64,000 nt of DNA from Paracamarosporium sp. OC-R06-R3 (GCA_019828545.1 JACVRA010000150.1:1-64000), one strand, 5' to 3'. Positions 47,191 through 59,238 are shown, counted from the first letter of the stretch. The notes: generated by a model from the sequence alone, not told the origin. Numbers and translations are program-made.

Positions 47191-47636
47191 CTTGGTTAAC
47201 CAAGCAAATTTGATACCCAACAGGGAAAAGAGGGCAGATGGAATGGTGTTGAGATGTGTCAGAAAAATCTGATCTGATTAGATATGAGATACGCTGGCGT
47301 GTGGCGGGTGGACTGGAAAGGGCTAGGCTGTCGCAGATCCACGACAGGCCTTGGACAACGCATCCTGGCACTGTGTATCATATTTAATACACTGTTCCAA
47401 AGTCGCAAAAGGAAACAAGGGAACCCTTTCGTTAAGTGGGAGCTTTCGGGCTTGCAGCTCTCGTAGTCTGGTACCGTTGCTCCTGATTTTGTATGGATAG
47501 AGCGCCGAGTAGAATGTATAGAACTACGTAGATCACTATACATTGTTCTACGTATCCTGTGATAAGCTTATCGATCCATCTCTCATAGATAAATTTTCCG
47601 CATCAAAATGTGCGAAGAGGAACCGGTTGGTATGTT
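47191..47636. other. Intergenic region between two minus-strand MFS genes
   Basis: About 450 AT-rich bases. Presumed promoter of the first MFS gene and 3' flank of the sugar porter. No gene recognised. Confidence 0.55.
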
Positions 47637-49600
47637 TCAAGACGTTGTCGCTTTAATTGCTGGAGATATTGCACTCTCTCCGTCGTGATCTTGATATGTA
47701 TATTGCTCACTTTCGAAGCTATTGCGAGGCTGGTAGTCTTTGTTGAAGAGCGCTTCCATGTCTTCAAGGCTCCGCTGGCTAGTTTCGGGATAAAGGAACC
47801 CTGTATGCCGTTAGCTCCCATGACATCGTCGAATATTAGCAGTGGCTATGACCTACAAACAATGACAGCAGAAACTAGATTTGTACTCATGAAAATGAAA
47901 TGTGTCTTGGAACCTATGCTGTTCATGCCAATGGGCCAAGTTTGTGATGAGATGATGGAGCCAATTGAAGAACCGGATGCCGCAATATTCAAACCACGAG
48001 CTCGAAAATTGGTAGGAAATATTTCCGATCCGTATACCCAAGCAGCCGGGCCGAATCCTATTGAGTAGCCAAAAGTATAGAGAAAAATGAATGATATACA
48101 GACGTAGTCAGCAGCGTGATTGATGTTGTTAGGATATGCCAATGGTAATGCCCCGTTCATCTGCACACCAATCAGCTGTAATATATCAAATACTGTGAAG
48201 AGACTTACCAGCAGGGCAAGACCCATGACAAGACAAGACACCACCAGTGTCATTCTCCGACCAAATCTATCGACGAGCCAAGTATCTATGACGGTACACC
48301 CAATTTTTAACGTGCTCTCAATACCGCCGATCATGAGGGTCAATTTGCGCTCAATTCCTAGGCTCATGAATATTGACGGCAGATAATATTTTATGGACGT
48401 GTTTCCAGACATTTGAGACATGAATTGTAGCAGACTTGCACGCCAGAGTCGATTGAATAGAGGCCGGTTAGTAAAGAGCACGGTCCACCCTTGTTCAGTT
48501 GCATCTCGCCGTTTTTGTACATCTTGTTCGATCTCCTCGAGCTCGAAAATGACACGCTGGTCGGTAGGACTCAAAGCTCGCAGCCATGCTAGACTTATTT
48601 TCGCGGCATCGTTCTGGTCGTGTTCTACGAGCCACCTAGGACTGGACAGGTTGTTAACATGAGGACTATGGTTAAATTTGAAAGACATACGTTTCTGGAC
48701 ACATGAAAACACCTAAGAGAAAAATAGACTCTGGTATAAGCTGTAGTGCCATCGAAACACGCCAGCCATAATAAGTTCCACGTGCTGATTCCCAATGGCT
48801 GATACCGTAGCCGACCCTGTTATTGTCAATTATGCTATTCAAGCAGCTGTTTTACATACTAACCAGAATGCAATGGCTAGACCTGCGACGAGGCCGACAT
48901 GATTAATGACAACATAACGACCTCGATGTTTCGCAGGTGAGATTTCACTTGGCATAGCTTAGCTCACGTGTTCGAACTTTGTAGACAGCATACCTCTGGT
49001 AAAGCGGAACCGATGTTGACACAATGGCAAGTCCAAGACCACATACTATGCGGCCAGCTATCATCGTAGCAATACCACCCTCTCCTTTCGCAGCTGTCTG
49101 GATTGCAGCACCCACTGCTGTTGTCAGAACACCAGTTGCTGCAGCTACTCGCCTTCCAAATCGGTCTGCGAGCGGGTGTGACACGAGAAGGTAGCTGAAC
49201 CACGTTCCAAGATAGTATATCGAGGTGATGAGACCTGTCATCGCTTTCGTTGGCTTGTGAAGGGATTGAATGAAGCCTGGGTGAACGTATATAGTGGCCA
49301 TGATACCTATGGCAGAAAATCAGTTAATACAAGTCACACCGATGCACCCGGTGAGCCATAGGACCATATTGCCTACCAATATTGTACCTAAATATTAATG
49401 AGCGTAGGCAGCATAAGATTGCATCTTACATACCCCCAAGCCAAAGAAGCTAGTCCGAAGAAAAGACTGACGACCAGAAGGCGAAAGGAGGCCTTCTTAG
49501 GCAAGCTAACAGCTGAAGCCGCTGACGAAGTAGACATGTCGACAAGCTCGGGTGACAGAAGAGGTTCGACGCTGTCGGTGGTCGATATTGCTGTGGGCAT
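47637..49600 (-). CDS. Sugar porter family MFS transporter, 533 aa, eight exons
   Basis: Exons 49600-49434, 49387-49377 (11 bases), 49306-48994, 48947-48864, 48816-48691, 48641-48209, 48160-47857 and 47800-47637. The summed length is a whole number of codons. Sugar-porter signatures: LADRFGRRVAAATG after TM2, VPLYQSEISPAKHRGRYV in loop 4-5, CPETPRWLVEHD at the end of the first half, VDRFGRRMTLV, EIFPTNFRARG, and FLYPETSQRSLEDM after TM12. Members carry hexoses or related sugars by proton symport; the substrate is not predictable. The 11-base exon restores WGYNIGIMATIYVHPGF around TM1. The intron at 48208-48161 has no stop and is 48 bases, so retention would add 16 residues. A nearby secreted lyase makes uptake of plant sugars plausible. 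Confidence 0.85.
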
Positions 49601-51109
49601 CAGCTAGACCGAATAGTCAGATGCTTCAGTATTTGAGGTGCGCTCACACTCGGTCTCGATTGCACGTCGTGTTAAGCGTGGCGTTTGACTCCTCATGTTC
49701 GCCCACGTTTTTGAGTAAGACCGGCAGTTCGGTGACGAATGAAAAGAGACAGAGGAACAAAATTACGATGCCGTCCTCGTACTCGCTACTCAACATAGAC
49801 CGAAGAGGGTGGCAGGTAGCGGTGCCACGGTATATGTTGCCGGATCCAACATAATGAAATGCAAAGATGCGTTCTAGGTGGGCTGATAAATGCGACCAAA
49901 CACCCCGGCGCAGCCAAGGGTAGCTGCAACTTGGAAAAAGCGCTGGGCGTGTAGACATGTTACACTACGAACACTCATTACAGCGATTCCACTCCGCACT
50001 CGCATCTCTGGAGACGCACTTAGCACGCGAAAGTACGCAAGCAAGTTCTTTTGCTCGTTTCGCTTTTGCAGCGAAAGAGGACAATGCTGGCGCGATGGAG
50101 AACACTGAGAGACGAAACGGCGAAAGTACGCCACGCCTGTTCGAGCCTAGTCAGCCTTCTTTCACCCCGCTCTCCTCACATCTCCTTTCTCCCTGCCCGT
50201 ATAGCTCTCATGTCCCGCGACACATATGCAAATAAGCCAATCTATTCGCCTCGATGTTCCGAATGCATACCCTATAGCGTTGTAAAGATCGCGTCGCGAA
50301 GACCGTTCAGTCTGAGCTCCAACTCTGGAGCTGGCCTTCCATCCTCTGACGTAGAACTGCACACCTGCATACATTTGACATGCCGATTTTGTCTTTATCT
50401 CGGCCTAGGCCGAAACGGTGGGTACTTGGCTATCAAAGAGTCCAATTGTTCCTCATGGCTAAATGCACCGCTGCACGGCAGGGAGTGGTACGAGCGAATC
50501 AGCGACCTCCCCGATGCTTTATTTAGCCAATCGTGTCTGTCGGAGCATCTGCTCGTGAAACTCGGTAACCGGCTCTTGCCCAGTTCAATATACTTTTTGC
50601 TCTAACTCATCAATATCCCCACATAAGATTAAAATGGTGCGGTACATTTCGAAGGTACCTAGCGGCCATCTTTAATCAACCGACGCACCATTTATTAAGT
50701 GATGAAACTGAACAAGAGTCTGTGCGAATCAAACCGGGTAATACTGAGGCTCAAAAAGCTCTGAATTGCTCCTGCAAGGGATGGCTGCGTCTTCTCACCC
50801 AGTGTTGCCAGCTTTAAGTCTATACCATAGCTTCACATGAGAGAAGGTATTCGCTCAACCTTGAATTAGCGCAACCGTCACCTTTCAATGAGGAAATCAT
50901 ATTAACCTCTAACAAAAATGGCTGATAGGGCAGGCGTGACAGGGGAAAGGTTGCTGGCAGGTACCTTCCCTACAGTCTCTTTCAGGAAGTCACCCAGCTG
51001 ATCCATTTTAATACCAGCAGAACGGCAATACGAAAAAGCATCCAGTTTTGTAGTGAGTCTTCATAACACTCACACTACTTTTGAGGCATACACTTATCAG
51101 AATGCCTAG
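49601..51109. promoter_or_regulatory. Upstream region between divergent MFS genes
   Basis: About 1.5 kb. Contains the sugar-porter promoter and the unlocated first exon of the plus-strand MFS gene (a candidate ATG is at 50918). An open frame at 50051-50605 has no recognisable protein character. AT-rich in the 50600-51100 part. Confidence 0.5.
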
Positions 51110-52767
51110 GACCATTCCCCGAAGGATAAAGTTACCTGGAGAAACCTCCCACATAAGAAACAGCTACTGCTGTTGGCTCTATGCCGTCTCTCTACACCGC
51201 TTTCAAACGCCTGTCTGTTGCCGTATATATATTTCCTGGTAAAATCAATACTTTCAGATCCAGACCATTCGTCGGCGCCGCAGCGAATCTCGCGTTTGAC
51301 CGGCCTTTTAGTCGCTGCGTACCCGTTGGGCCAAGTGTCCACATCCATGATCTGGGGTCGACTTTCGGATGAATATGGTCGTAGACCAGCCATCCTTCTA
51401 GGATTGCTGATCAGCGTTATTGCAAATCTTGCCTTCGGGTTCTCGAGAACGATAGGGATGCTGCTGTTTTGGAGAGTGTTGGCTGGTATGGCGAACGGAA
51501 TATTAGGTGTGATGCGGACGATGACTGCTGAGATCGTAAAAGAGCGAAGGTACCACACACGAGCTTTTTTAGCTCTACCATTCGTATTCAATTCAGGGCG
51601 TGTGGCGGCACTAGCAATTGGTGGATGCTTAGCGGATCCCGTCAATAACATCCCATGGTTGTTTGGACCCTCAGGCTTACTCAATTTTGATAATAATCCC
51701 GACGGTGTGAGTACTCTCACTTACAGCTTATCCATGGATCGTTACTCATCGTATAATCACTATAGGTTGCCTGGGCGCTTGAGTACCCATACGCTCTTCC
51801 AGCGCTATTCAATGGAGTCGTTCTAGCTGTATGCCTGCTACTTGCTTCTATATGGCTGAAAGAGAGTTTGCCATCAAGAAAAAAGAGCTATGATCCCGGT
51901 CTTGCTGTTGGCAACGCCATCTCCAGGTTCATCAAAAAAAGGATTGTGCCTGATGACTCTGGTTATACTCCGATTCAAATCGAAGAGAGTGAACCATTAA
52001 CGACTGATGCACCGATCTCAGAGCCCTCATCGGGGTTATCAACTCCAACTTACAGCAAGAGTAGACCGGGCCGGTTTGGGTTTCGCGGCATTTGGACACG
52101 CCATCTTCTCCAAACCCTCCTCGCCTTTGGTCTGCTCCCGCTTCACAACGCCACCTTCCTCCACATCTTTCCGGTTTTTCTGAGCATGCCTACATCTACC
52201 AACGTTGAATCTACGATTTTTCGCTTTAGCGGCGGTTTAGGTCTCGCTTCACCTACCGTGGGCCTGTATCTCGCTACCTTCGGCATTTGTGGAATCCTTT
52301 TACAGCTGTTCATTTATCCACGCATTCAGAAACACATTGGTAATCTCGGAGTTTTCCGTTTAGCAAGCTCTATATTTCCAATAGCTTATCTTCTTGCGCC
52401 ATATTTGGCTTTACTCTCAACACATAAAACGGCAAAATGGGCTGCAATGGCCGCAGTACTATTCTTACAGGTCATGGCAAGAACTATGGCTATTCCTAGT
52501 AGTGTTATTCTTCTTACAGAAGCTGCGCCACGACGAAGAGTCTTAGGTACTGTCCATGGCGCCGGTAGTACCCTAAGCGCATTATCGAGCGCAACAGGTC
52601 CTGTAATTGGCGGTATGCTTCTGGCTAAAGGCATCGATATCGGCGCTGTTGGAATTGTTTGGTGGTGCTGGCTCTTAGTTGTCTCGCTTGCGGCCCTTGC
52701 GTGGAGTTTTGTCTTAGAGAAGAGAGAGACGGACGAAGAGGCCAAGTTTGGAGCCCAACTCGAATGA
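51110..52767 (+). CDS. MFS transporter, DHA1/TCR-like, first exon not located
   Basis: Two exons are clear: about 51110-51706 and 51766-52767 (intron GTGAGT...TATAG), at least 531 residues. The sequence begins inside a charged N terminus (KVTWRNLPHKKQLLLLALCR) leading into TM1. Motif A is GRLSDEYGRRPAILLG. A long hydrophilic loop (about 200-290) separates two six-helix halves, and the protein ends in a charged tail. This is the drug:H+ antiporter-1/tetracycline-carrier-like type. No in-frame ATG lies between the stop at 51107-51109 and TM1, so an upstream exon must supply the start (for example ATG at 50918 with donor GTGACA), or the 5' end has been damaged. Coordinates therefore mark a 5'-incomplete model. 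Confidence 0.72.
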
Positions 52768-53171
52768 ACGAAATCAACCTAGCTACCGCAGATCATAGTC
52801 TTCCGGTCACGTATTAAAAAGACTCAATACACTAATACAAGTTCGCCGGTGATTGTCGAATGAACTGTTGCCTCGTTTGTTCTGACTCGCATTGGTTGTT
52901 AAAGGTCATGTGGGTGCTGTGCTAAGTTTCATCAACAGTTACTGATCTATTTGACCTAATCAGCTTAGTGGATGTCTATTCTAGGACAAGCAATCAAATT
53001 TAAGTACGTTGAGATGCAGGCCGTTCGAATCTCCACATACTTTGGCTGGCGGCAGCCGAGGCTCAGTATGACACCGGTTATAACAATGGACATGATGCAG
53101 GCTATGACTACGACCGAATAACTGCGAAGTCTGTTTTTTTTCTTGTCATTGCTTACCAATCTATTAGACAG
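52768..53171. other. Intergenic region downstream of the MFS gene
   Basis: About 400 bases. A minus-strand stretch near 53150-52980 encodes a basic segment followed by a hydrophobic helix but lacks any supporting frame on either side and is not called. Confidence 0.45.
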
Positions 53172-53801
53172 CCGAAGTCTTCGCCCATTTTTTCGTCTTC
53201 TTCGGCCAGTCTCCCTTCCTCGAGTCCGGGCTATAATACCCTAAGTTCATCGTCCTCTCCATCTACAGTAACGTCTTCATCGTCCATCGGGACCTCTACC
53301 ATATGAAACTCCGCCTCGCGGTCCTCGTGCGCTGCTTTAATTCTCACAATTGCTAATTCTGATGCTGTGTTGACTATCACTCTTACTTAGTTAGGCGCTG
53401 GCTCTACTAAGACAATCACCCAAGCTGCTGTCGCTATTACCAAAACAATCACAGAGTCTACTGCTCCTAGAATTATTACGCTGACGCAGTCTAGTGTAGG
53501 CCCTACTACAACGGTGACTAAGGCCACCATGACGACTATTACTAGGGCCAGATATGCCGCTGCCTAAACAATCACTGTTGGCAAGACTTTTATTGTCACA
53601 CATATAAGAATTGGCGCCTGTAGCGTTACTAATGATGCTGTATCTGCAACCCAGAAGCCCGCTCTAAAGACCGCCGCAAAGTCTTCCACTCCGTGTACCA
53701 GAAGTAAGAAAAGCAGTGGCTACACTGCAAGCTCCCCTAGCGCATCTAGCGCGAAGTCTTCACCCAGTTCGGTCAAGCCAACGTACAGCTGGTCCTATTG
53801 A
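53172..53801 (+). pseudogene. Remnant of a Ser/Thr-rich cell-surface-type protein gene
   Basis: One plus-strand frame keeps a strongly Ser/Thr-rich translation over 210 codons but is broken by in-frame stops TGA (53304), TAG (53388) and TAA (53565). Examples of the retained text are SSSSSPSTVTSSSSIGTST near the start, TKTITQAAVAITKTITESTA in the middle and KSSGYTASSPSASSAKSSPS near the end. Low-complexity Ser/Thr repeats of this kind occur in GPI-anchored or mucin-like wall proteins. No start, signal peptide or GPI site was found. All three stops can be derived from CGA, CAG and CAA by C-to-T changes, which would fit RIP-like decay, though the sample is tiny. Confidence 0.6.
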
Positions 53802-55639
53802 GCAAAACCGGTTTCTTGCCTCTTCTAGTTTTTCAGAATGGATGTTCAACAAGTTCTCGATTCCCAATTCTTGTCTGGCTATCTTTGCTAATGTCGTCAG
53901 ACATGCATAGGCTTCGCAAGTATAAATTATAGAATACTGGGTTGGTTTTCGGCTTTACTGTATATTGATCGTCCATAAACGCGTGGTTCTCTCTTGTCAT
54001 TGTCTTTTTGTCCCTAGTTATATGAGTTTCGATCGAACATCTTTGTTGAAATTTGTGCCGCATCGGAAACTAGTTTTCTTTTGTTAACTGTTTTCAATGC
54101 ACTGTTCTAAGAGCATGTGCTAGTACAGGAAAGACGTTGCACCGAAAGGCATCGTCTCGTTGCAGTTTATCCTAGAATACTCCCTTCGAATACATGTCTT
54201 GTTGTAAAAACATCAGAGGTTCATCCACAAGGTACTTTGGACAGGTCATCAGCTTGTTTCCAATACTACTATGGCGCGCTTCGTTGCCGAAATTGTGTCG
54301 AGTTAATCTGAATCGCGGCTTCCAACGGTTGGCGACAGCGGCGGGGAGATGCTCACAGTGCGGCGAGGCCGATTGCAGATTGATCATAATCCAATCAGCA
54401 TGTATGGAGCGCCTGCGCATGTGTGGGTATTCACAGAAAGACGCGGCTCGTTTACCAGGACGAATGAAACCGTCACACGTGCGTTAGTCATCGGGACTTG
54501 GCGTCATCGACCATTCCAAGGTTATCTTTGTCGTCGACCTGTATCATCTTCCTCGCGCCCACCCCGGCCGTCCTTTTCATTTCACCAGCTGCAGACATCC
54601 GTCGCCGAAAATGGATTGCATCCCCGTCCCAATTGTTTGCTTTCAGTGCGGGACGTACGCGAGCTCCCGCCCCCAGAACTGCACCTTACCGAGACTAATG
54701 GGAACAGTGATCAGAATCCCTGCCGCTGCAAGGTCGTTGGGCCTACAATTGGCTTCGTTGTGACTGTCGGCATGGCGGTGTGTGCCTGTTCTCCCGTCCC
54801 GTCAACGAGAATGCACGGACCCCGCTAGCGGTGCTAACACTCCCCCAGATTGTGTGTTGGCCAGCAAGCCTTTTTTGCTGCTGCTGTGCGACAGACACTG
54901 GGAAAAAGTAAGACTTGAATAGAGTTGGCATGAACTGGTGCTGATAGTGACAAGGGTGCTGGCTCTGCCTGTGGACACGGGAAATGCCATATCAAATGCC
55001 ATCCCGATATGAGAAGTGAGAATTCAGTGCTCAGCGCAAATTCGGCTTGGAAAGAGATATTGGGAGTAGGGGAGCCCGGCGCTTGAGGATAAATTCGAAC
55101 GGAAACCCCGTTTTCGAGGTACTTGAAACGTTTAATGAAGGTGTTTGGCTTGGTTAAGTAAGAATGAAGGCCACCTCTCGCGCGCGGGTAGCTGTTCGTG
55201 CATGACACAGTCACGTGATCACATCTTCTTTCGCCCTCTCGCTCCCACTTTCGTGCATGTTTTACTGTATACCCATAGTCTTTCCGGAAAGAACAGACTG
55301 GAAACAGCTAGCTATTTACCGTTTTCTCTACACTTCTCTCTTTTCTCTCACATCCATGGCAGCGGGGTTTCCACACCGTTTAGCGGTCTTTTTAGGTGTG
55401 AACGTAGTTGCGCAGCCAACGACGCTTTGCACCGTCGCGTAAGGTGAGACGCGTTGTTTACGTTCTCCCCAGAAACCAGCCACCCACATCTTCACAGTTT
55501 CCCCTCCCCCCGTCACTCCCCTGGAGCTCTGTCTCTATTGGCTGCGAGTGGTATTGACCCTTCTTTGCCGAGTTTGTCCCACCAGATACGGTGCATCCGT
55601 TGCTTTATCTACTGCGCTCTCCAACCAAAATCAATACAG
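53802..55639. other. Gene-poor region upstream of the large disordered gene
   Basis: About 1.8 kb. Several open frames (for example 54194-54487 and 54349-54828) overlap in different frames without recognisable motifs. The last 400 bases presumably carry the promoter and leader of the next gene; the start codon at 55640 is immediately preceded by CAATACAG, which could also be a leader-intron acceptor. Confidence 0.5.
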
Positions 55640-58600
55640 ATGACGTCGCAGTCATCTGGACTGCGTACTGAAGCGGAGCGCTCTACCGCACCGTCTCACC
55701 CCATAACACCAAGCGAGCGTTTCTGCCTGGGAGATGAAGACTTTGATGCCGGAGTAGACGAAGAGGAACTAACCAAGTCAGAGACTGACGTTTTATGGGA
55801 AATGGAAATTCGGCACGACTGTCCGCTCCACACCCATCTCAAAGTCACGGCAAGTGGCCATATCGAGGACGGTCTCTATCCCCCAGATTTCTACGAGTAT
55901 GCAGGCGATCCATTCTCTGGTACGTGGAAAGAGGGCCTAGAGGCCATCGAAGACTTCGACTGGGGACAGCCTGCTTCAGACGGGCAACAGAAACAGAATG
56001 AAGCTGATGGCAACCTGCGACTTTCGGCACCCGCGGGAGAGGTGTTCAAATCGGAGGCTTCGCGGTCATATAGTAGACCAAACGACCGTCAGAACACTAC
56101 TCTCCTGAGCGTCGTCAATACTGAGGTTGTTCCTGTCACTCCTGTCGACGAAAGGATCTTATCCGCACCCTTGCAAAACGCTACTTCAATACTCTCGCCA
56201 TCCTTTCCGACTTTGCGCTGTGATGAACCAGCCATGCAGGCTCTATCCCGTTCACCGCTCACGGCAACATATCGCAAAGCCTCTGAACGTCTCATGCAGA
56301 GCCCACCGCCGTGGACTGAGAGTCCAACCCCAAAGGTCAACATTCCTCCGGATACAATGAATGCCACCGCGTCTCCCGAAGCAGACGATGCCGTTGATCT
56401 AATAAATTACCCATTGGCGCCGCACAAGATACTTGACAATGTGATCGAGATCAGTTCGATGCTGCCGGATGAAATAGTCACAAACAAAGCAACCAGTGTC
56501 GTGAGTATATCAAAGATGGTTGAAAGAGACCAGAAGCTACTTATGCAGGTACGCATTACTTTTCCATAACCTGGGGTACAGAAATTGCTTACTTCCTGCC
56601 TTCATCGGGTCTATTCTGGGATTAGACACGAGACTTGAGTTTTCACTAGTGTTGTGCTCTTCGAAGGATTACTGACTTTATTCAGTCAGCGTTCGACTTT
56701 GCTGGACAACACAAAGAACAAGCGCCGGTCAGCAATGTAAATCTTGATCATGCACAGATTTCGAGTAGTCCCATCGTCGCCGACATACCTAAATCGAACG
56801 TCTGGAACAGACCCTGTGAGAAACAAAGCGAGCGTCATGGGCAAGACGAGCCACAAGACGTTCAAGGGACTAGTGATGGGACTTGCCCACGATCCACAGT
56901 GGTTGAAACAGTGGACGCGCCTGACCAAGACTCGCCAGTAAACATGGATCTCGTTGAATATAGCAGTAGCAAAACCGCTATAGATAAAGCAACAATGCAA
57001 CCATCGACAAGAGACGACACGAATGCCCAAGAGAATCCGACTTTGACATTGTTGGAGGAACATATCGATGAGGTTCTGGTCACCGCTAACTCCTTGGATC
57101 TATCACCAAAAACGGCTGAACCAGCGGCTGAGCGCAGCCAGGATGTATTACTTGAGATGTCAATAGACGCAAAGACGGGAAGTGATTCTGCCGCAGAAGA
57201 AGCATCTCCCATAGTAGCATTATCGCAAAACGAAATGGCCTCGGCTTTCCTGGCCGTTGACGTACAACCACTGCCACAGAAGGCTGTAGAGCAAAGTTCT
57301 TCCGCTGAGGGAATAACCTTAGAGCATAGCAACAGGTTTGACAAGATTGACGCGGTCTCTGGGCCTGAACGGACAACAATTCCTAGCAAAGATGTCAATA
57401 TTGTATCTCCATTAGATCGCGAGGGTGAGGGCGCGCCTTTGAGGCTGGAGATCGGATCTCATGTCTGGAACCGGAGTTCGCTTGGATCATGCGTTCGTGT
57501 CCATGATGGAACAAGCTCACTTGGAAGTATACCTACAGTATCTATGTTAGCATCAAAGAATCCAACAGCCGAGATACATCGAACCAACGACGCGAAGGGG
57601 CCGTTTGGGATAGAACCGTCAGACCGCGACCCGCAAGGGATAAGTCATCTGGTTCCAGGGCGCACACATGTGGAGGGTCTAATCAGCGTACCTTTCCTGA
57701 CTGGCGGGAAGAAGCTTCCCGTATATTCGGAGAGAGAGATGCCAGAGCCATTACTTCCTGGTCTAGAGGAAGCCGCCGCCGCCGATGTGACCTCTTTCGC
57801 GTTACCGTCGAATCCCGTTCCCGGAAATTTTTCTGAAGACCACCTAAATGCGCCATGGCCGGGAACGTTGCTGGAACAGCAGCATGACCTACCACCCTCA
57901 CCATATAAAACAGAACTAGCAGGTACGTTACATAGTGAAACATGTAACCCGGAACCTAATGCTCCTTTGGGTGTGAAAACATCCATCAAGGCTGACTTGC
58001 CTGCAGATCGCGCAGAACCCACGGATTTATCCGTCTCAGTAATAAGGCAGGACACTCTACCTGCAGCGCCTAGGCAACCTCGTGATTCTACAAAGCACGA
58101 GACACTGGGAACGCTTCCTTCACCTATATCTCCCACCCTGGGTCTCACGGAACCATACGAAGCAGATGATGAACAATCGGCCACTCCCATCGCCGTTACC
58201 CAGGAATCAGAGCGCTCCGCTACATCCAGAAAGACAGAGTCTGCTCAAGACGCAGCTGCAGAATACTACCCGAGTGAACAGTCAGAATCGGAGTATGAAG
58301 TTCTTAACAGGAAGAAACAAAAGAGGAGTGTGCCTATAAAATCCTCTGCAAAGTCTACAGGCTTCCAGGAAGCGGCTATTTTGTCTCATGGTAAAGAGCT
58401 TACCACGCTGGCACCACTGCCTAGGCGGCAACGGGTGGGAAAATATTTAGAGCTGCCGACCAAAGATGAGAAGCTCGTGGACCAAGAGGATGACAATACC
58501 CAGGCGGACGTTGCAGTGGTAAGTATTGTATATGTAAAGATCTACAAGTGTTTCCGTAACATACTGATTTCGGTACAGGAGGACGATAAGCGCACCGCTT

Positions 58601-59238
58601 CCACTGATGATAGTACTTCCACCACGGAGAAAGGCACTTCCAATCGTCCTCCATGGTGGCCTTATGAGACGAGTTATGGTAAGAGGGAAACACGAGGAGA
58701 TGTAAAGAACCAGCAGAAAGAAAGGAAAAGAGCTAACACGAGTTGCATGAAAGGAATCGTTCAAGTACGCGAGGAAGAAGAGATTCTAGTAGATGTAGAG
58801 CCTGAAGCAGTTGAAGCAGACGAAATGCCTGCCTCGAGAGCCAAAGACAAGGCCAAGGCCCAGGTCACGCCCGCAAAGACCGTCCCCGTTAACGCACCAA
58901 AGACTACGAGGGCGGCCGCGTCCAAGGCAACTCTGCGAGCGACCAAAGCAAAGGTGCCGGCCAGAACGACTGCGCCAAACACCCTAGTTACTGCTTTTAG
59001 TAACGCAGCGGGCAGCAGCACCGAGAAGAACAAGTACGGGTTTAAGACGAAACGAAATGGCCAAGGTACGAAGCGGAAGTCCACCGAGATTTCCGACGCG
59101 GCAGAAACTCCACAAGCATCCTTCGCCCACGCAAAGCGGCAGACGAGGCAGATGTCCGCGGCGCAAGAGGAGGTGGATCGTCAAATGGAGATAGACACAA
59201 ACGTGGCGAAGAGGACCCGGAGCGCGCAGAAAAAGTAG
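55640..59238 (+). CDS. Large disordered protein of unknown function, 1133 aa
   Basis: Three exons: 55640-56548, 56686-58518 and 58579-59238, all in phase. The N terminus has the only ordered-looking block: GDEDFDAGVDEEELTKSETD, then VLWEMEIRHDCPLHTHLKVT and GLYPPDFYEYAGDPFSGTWK (about residues 30-105). The remainder is rich in Ser, Thr, Pro and Glu with no repeat unit. The C-terminal 150 residues turn basic and Ala-rich (TTRAAASKATLRATKAKVPA; end VAKRTRSAQKK), as in chromatin-associated or nuclear proteins. I do not recognise the family and infer nuclear location only from the basic tail. The last intron (58519-58578) is 60 bases with no stop, so retention would add 20 residues. The start was chosen because upstream in-frame sequence is not protein-like. 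Confidence 0.75.

Noticed and set aside
50051..50605. Plus-strand open frame of 184 codons between MFS genes
   Set aside because: No recognisable domain, overlaps other equally long frames, and lacks the composition of a conserved protein.
52965..53159. Minus-strand frame with a basic segment and a hydrophobic helix
   Set aside because: Looks like a membrane anchor at first sight, but flanking minus-strand frames are broken and the opposite strand next to it carries the more coherent Ser/Thr-rich remnant.
54349..54828. Plus-strand open frame of 159 codons in the gene-poor region
   Set aside because: Three overlapping frames are comparably open; Cys-containing stretches do not match any zinc-binding pattern I know.
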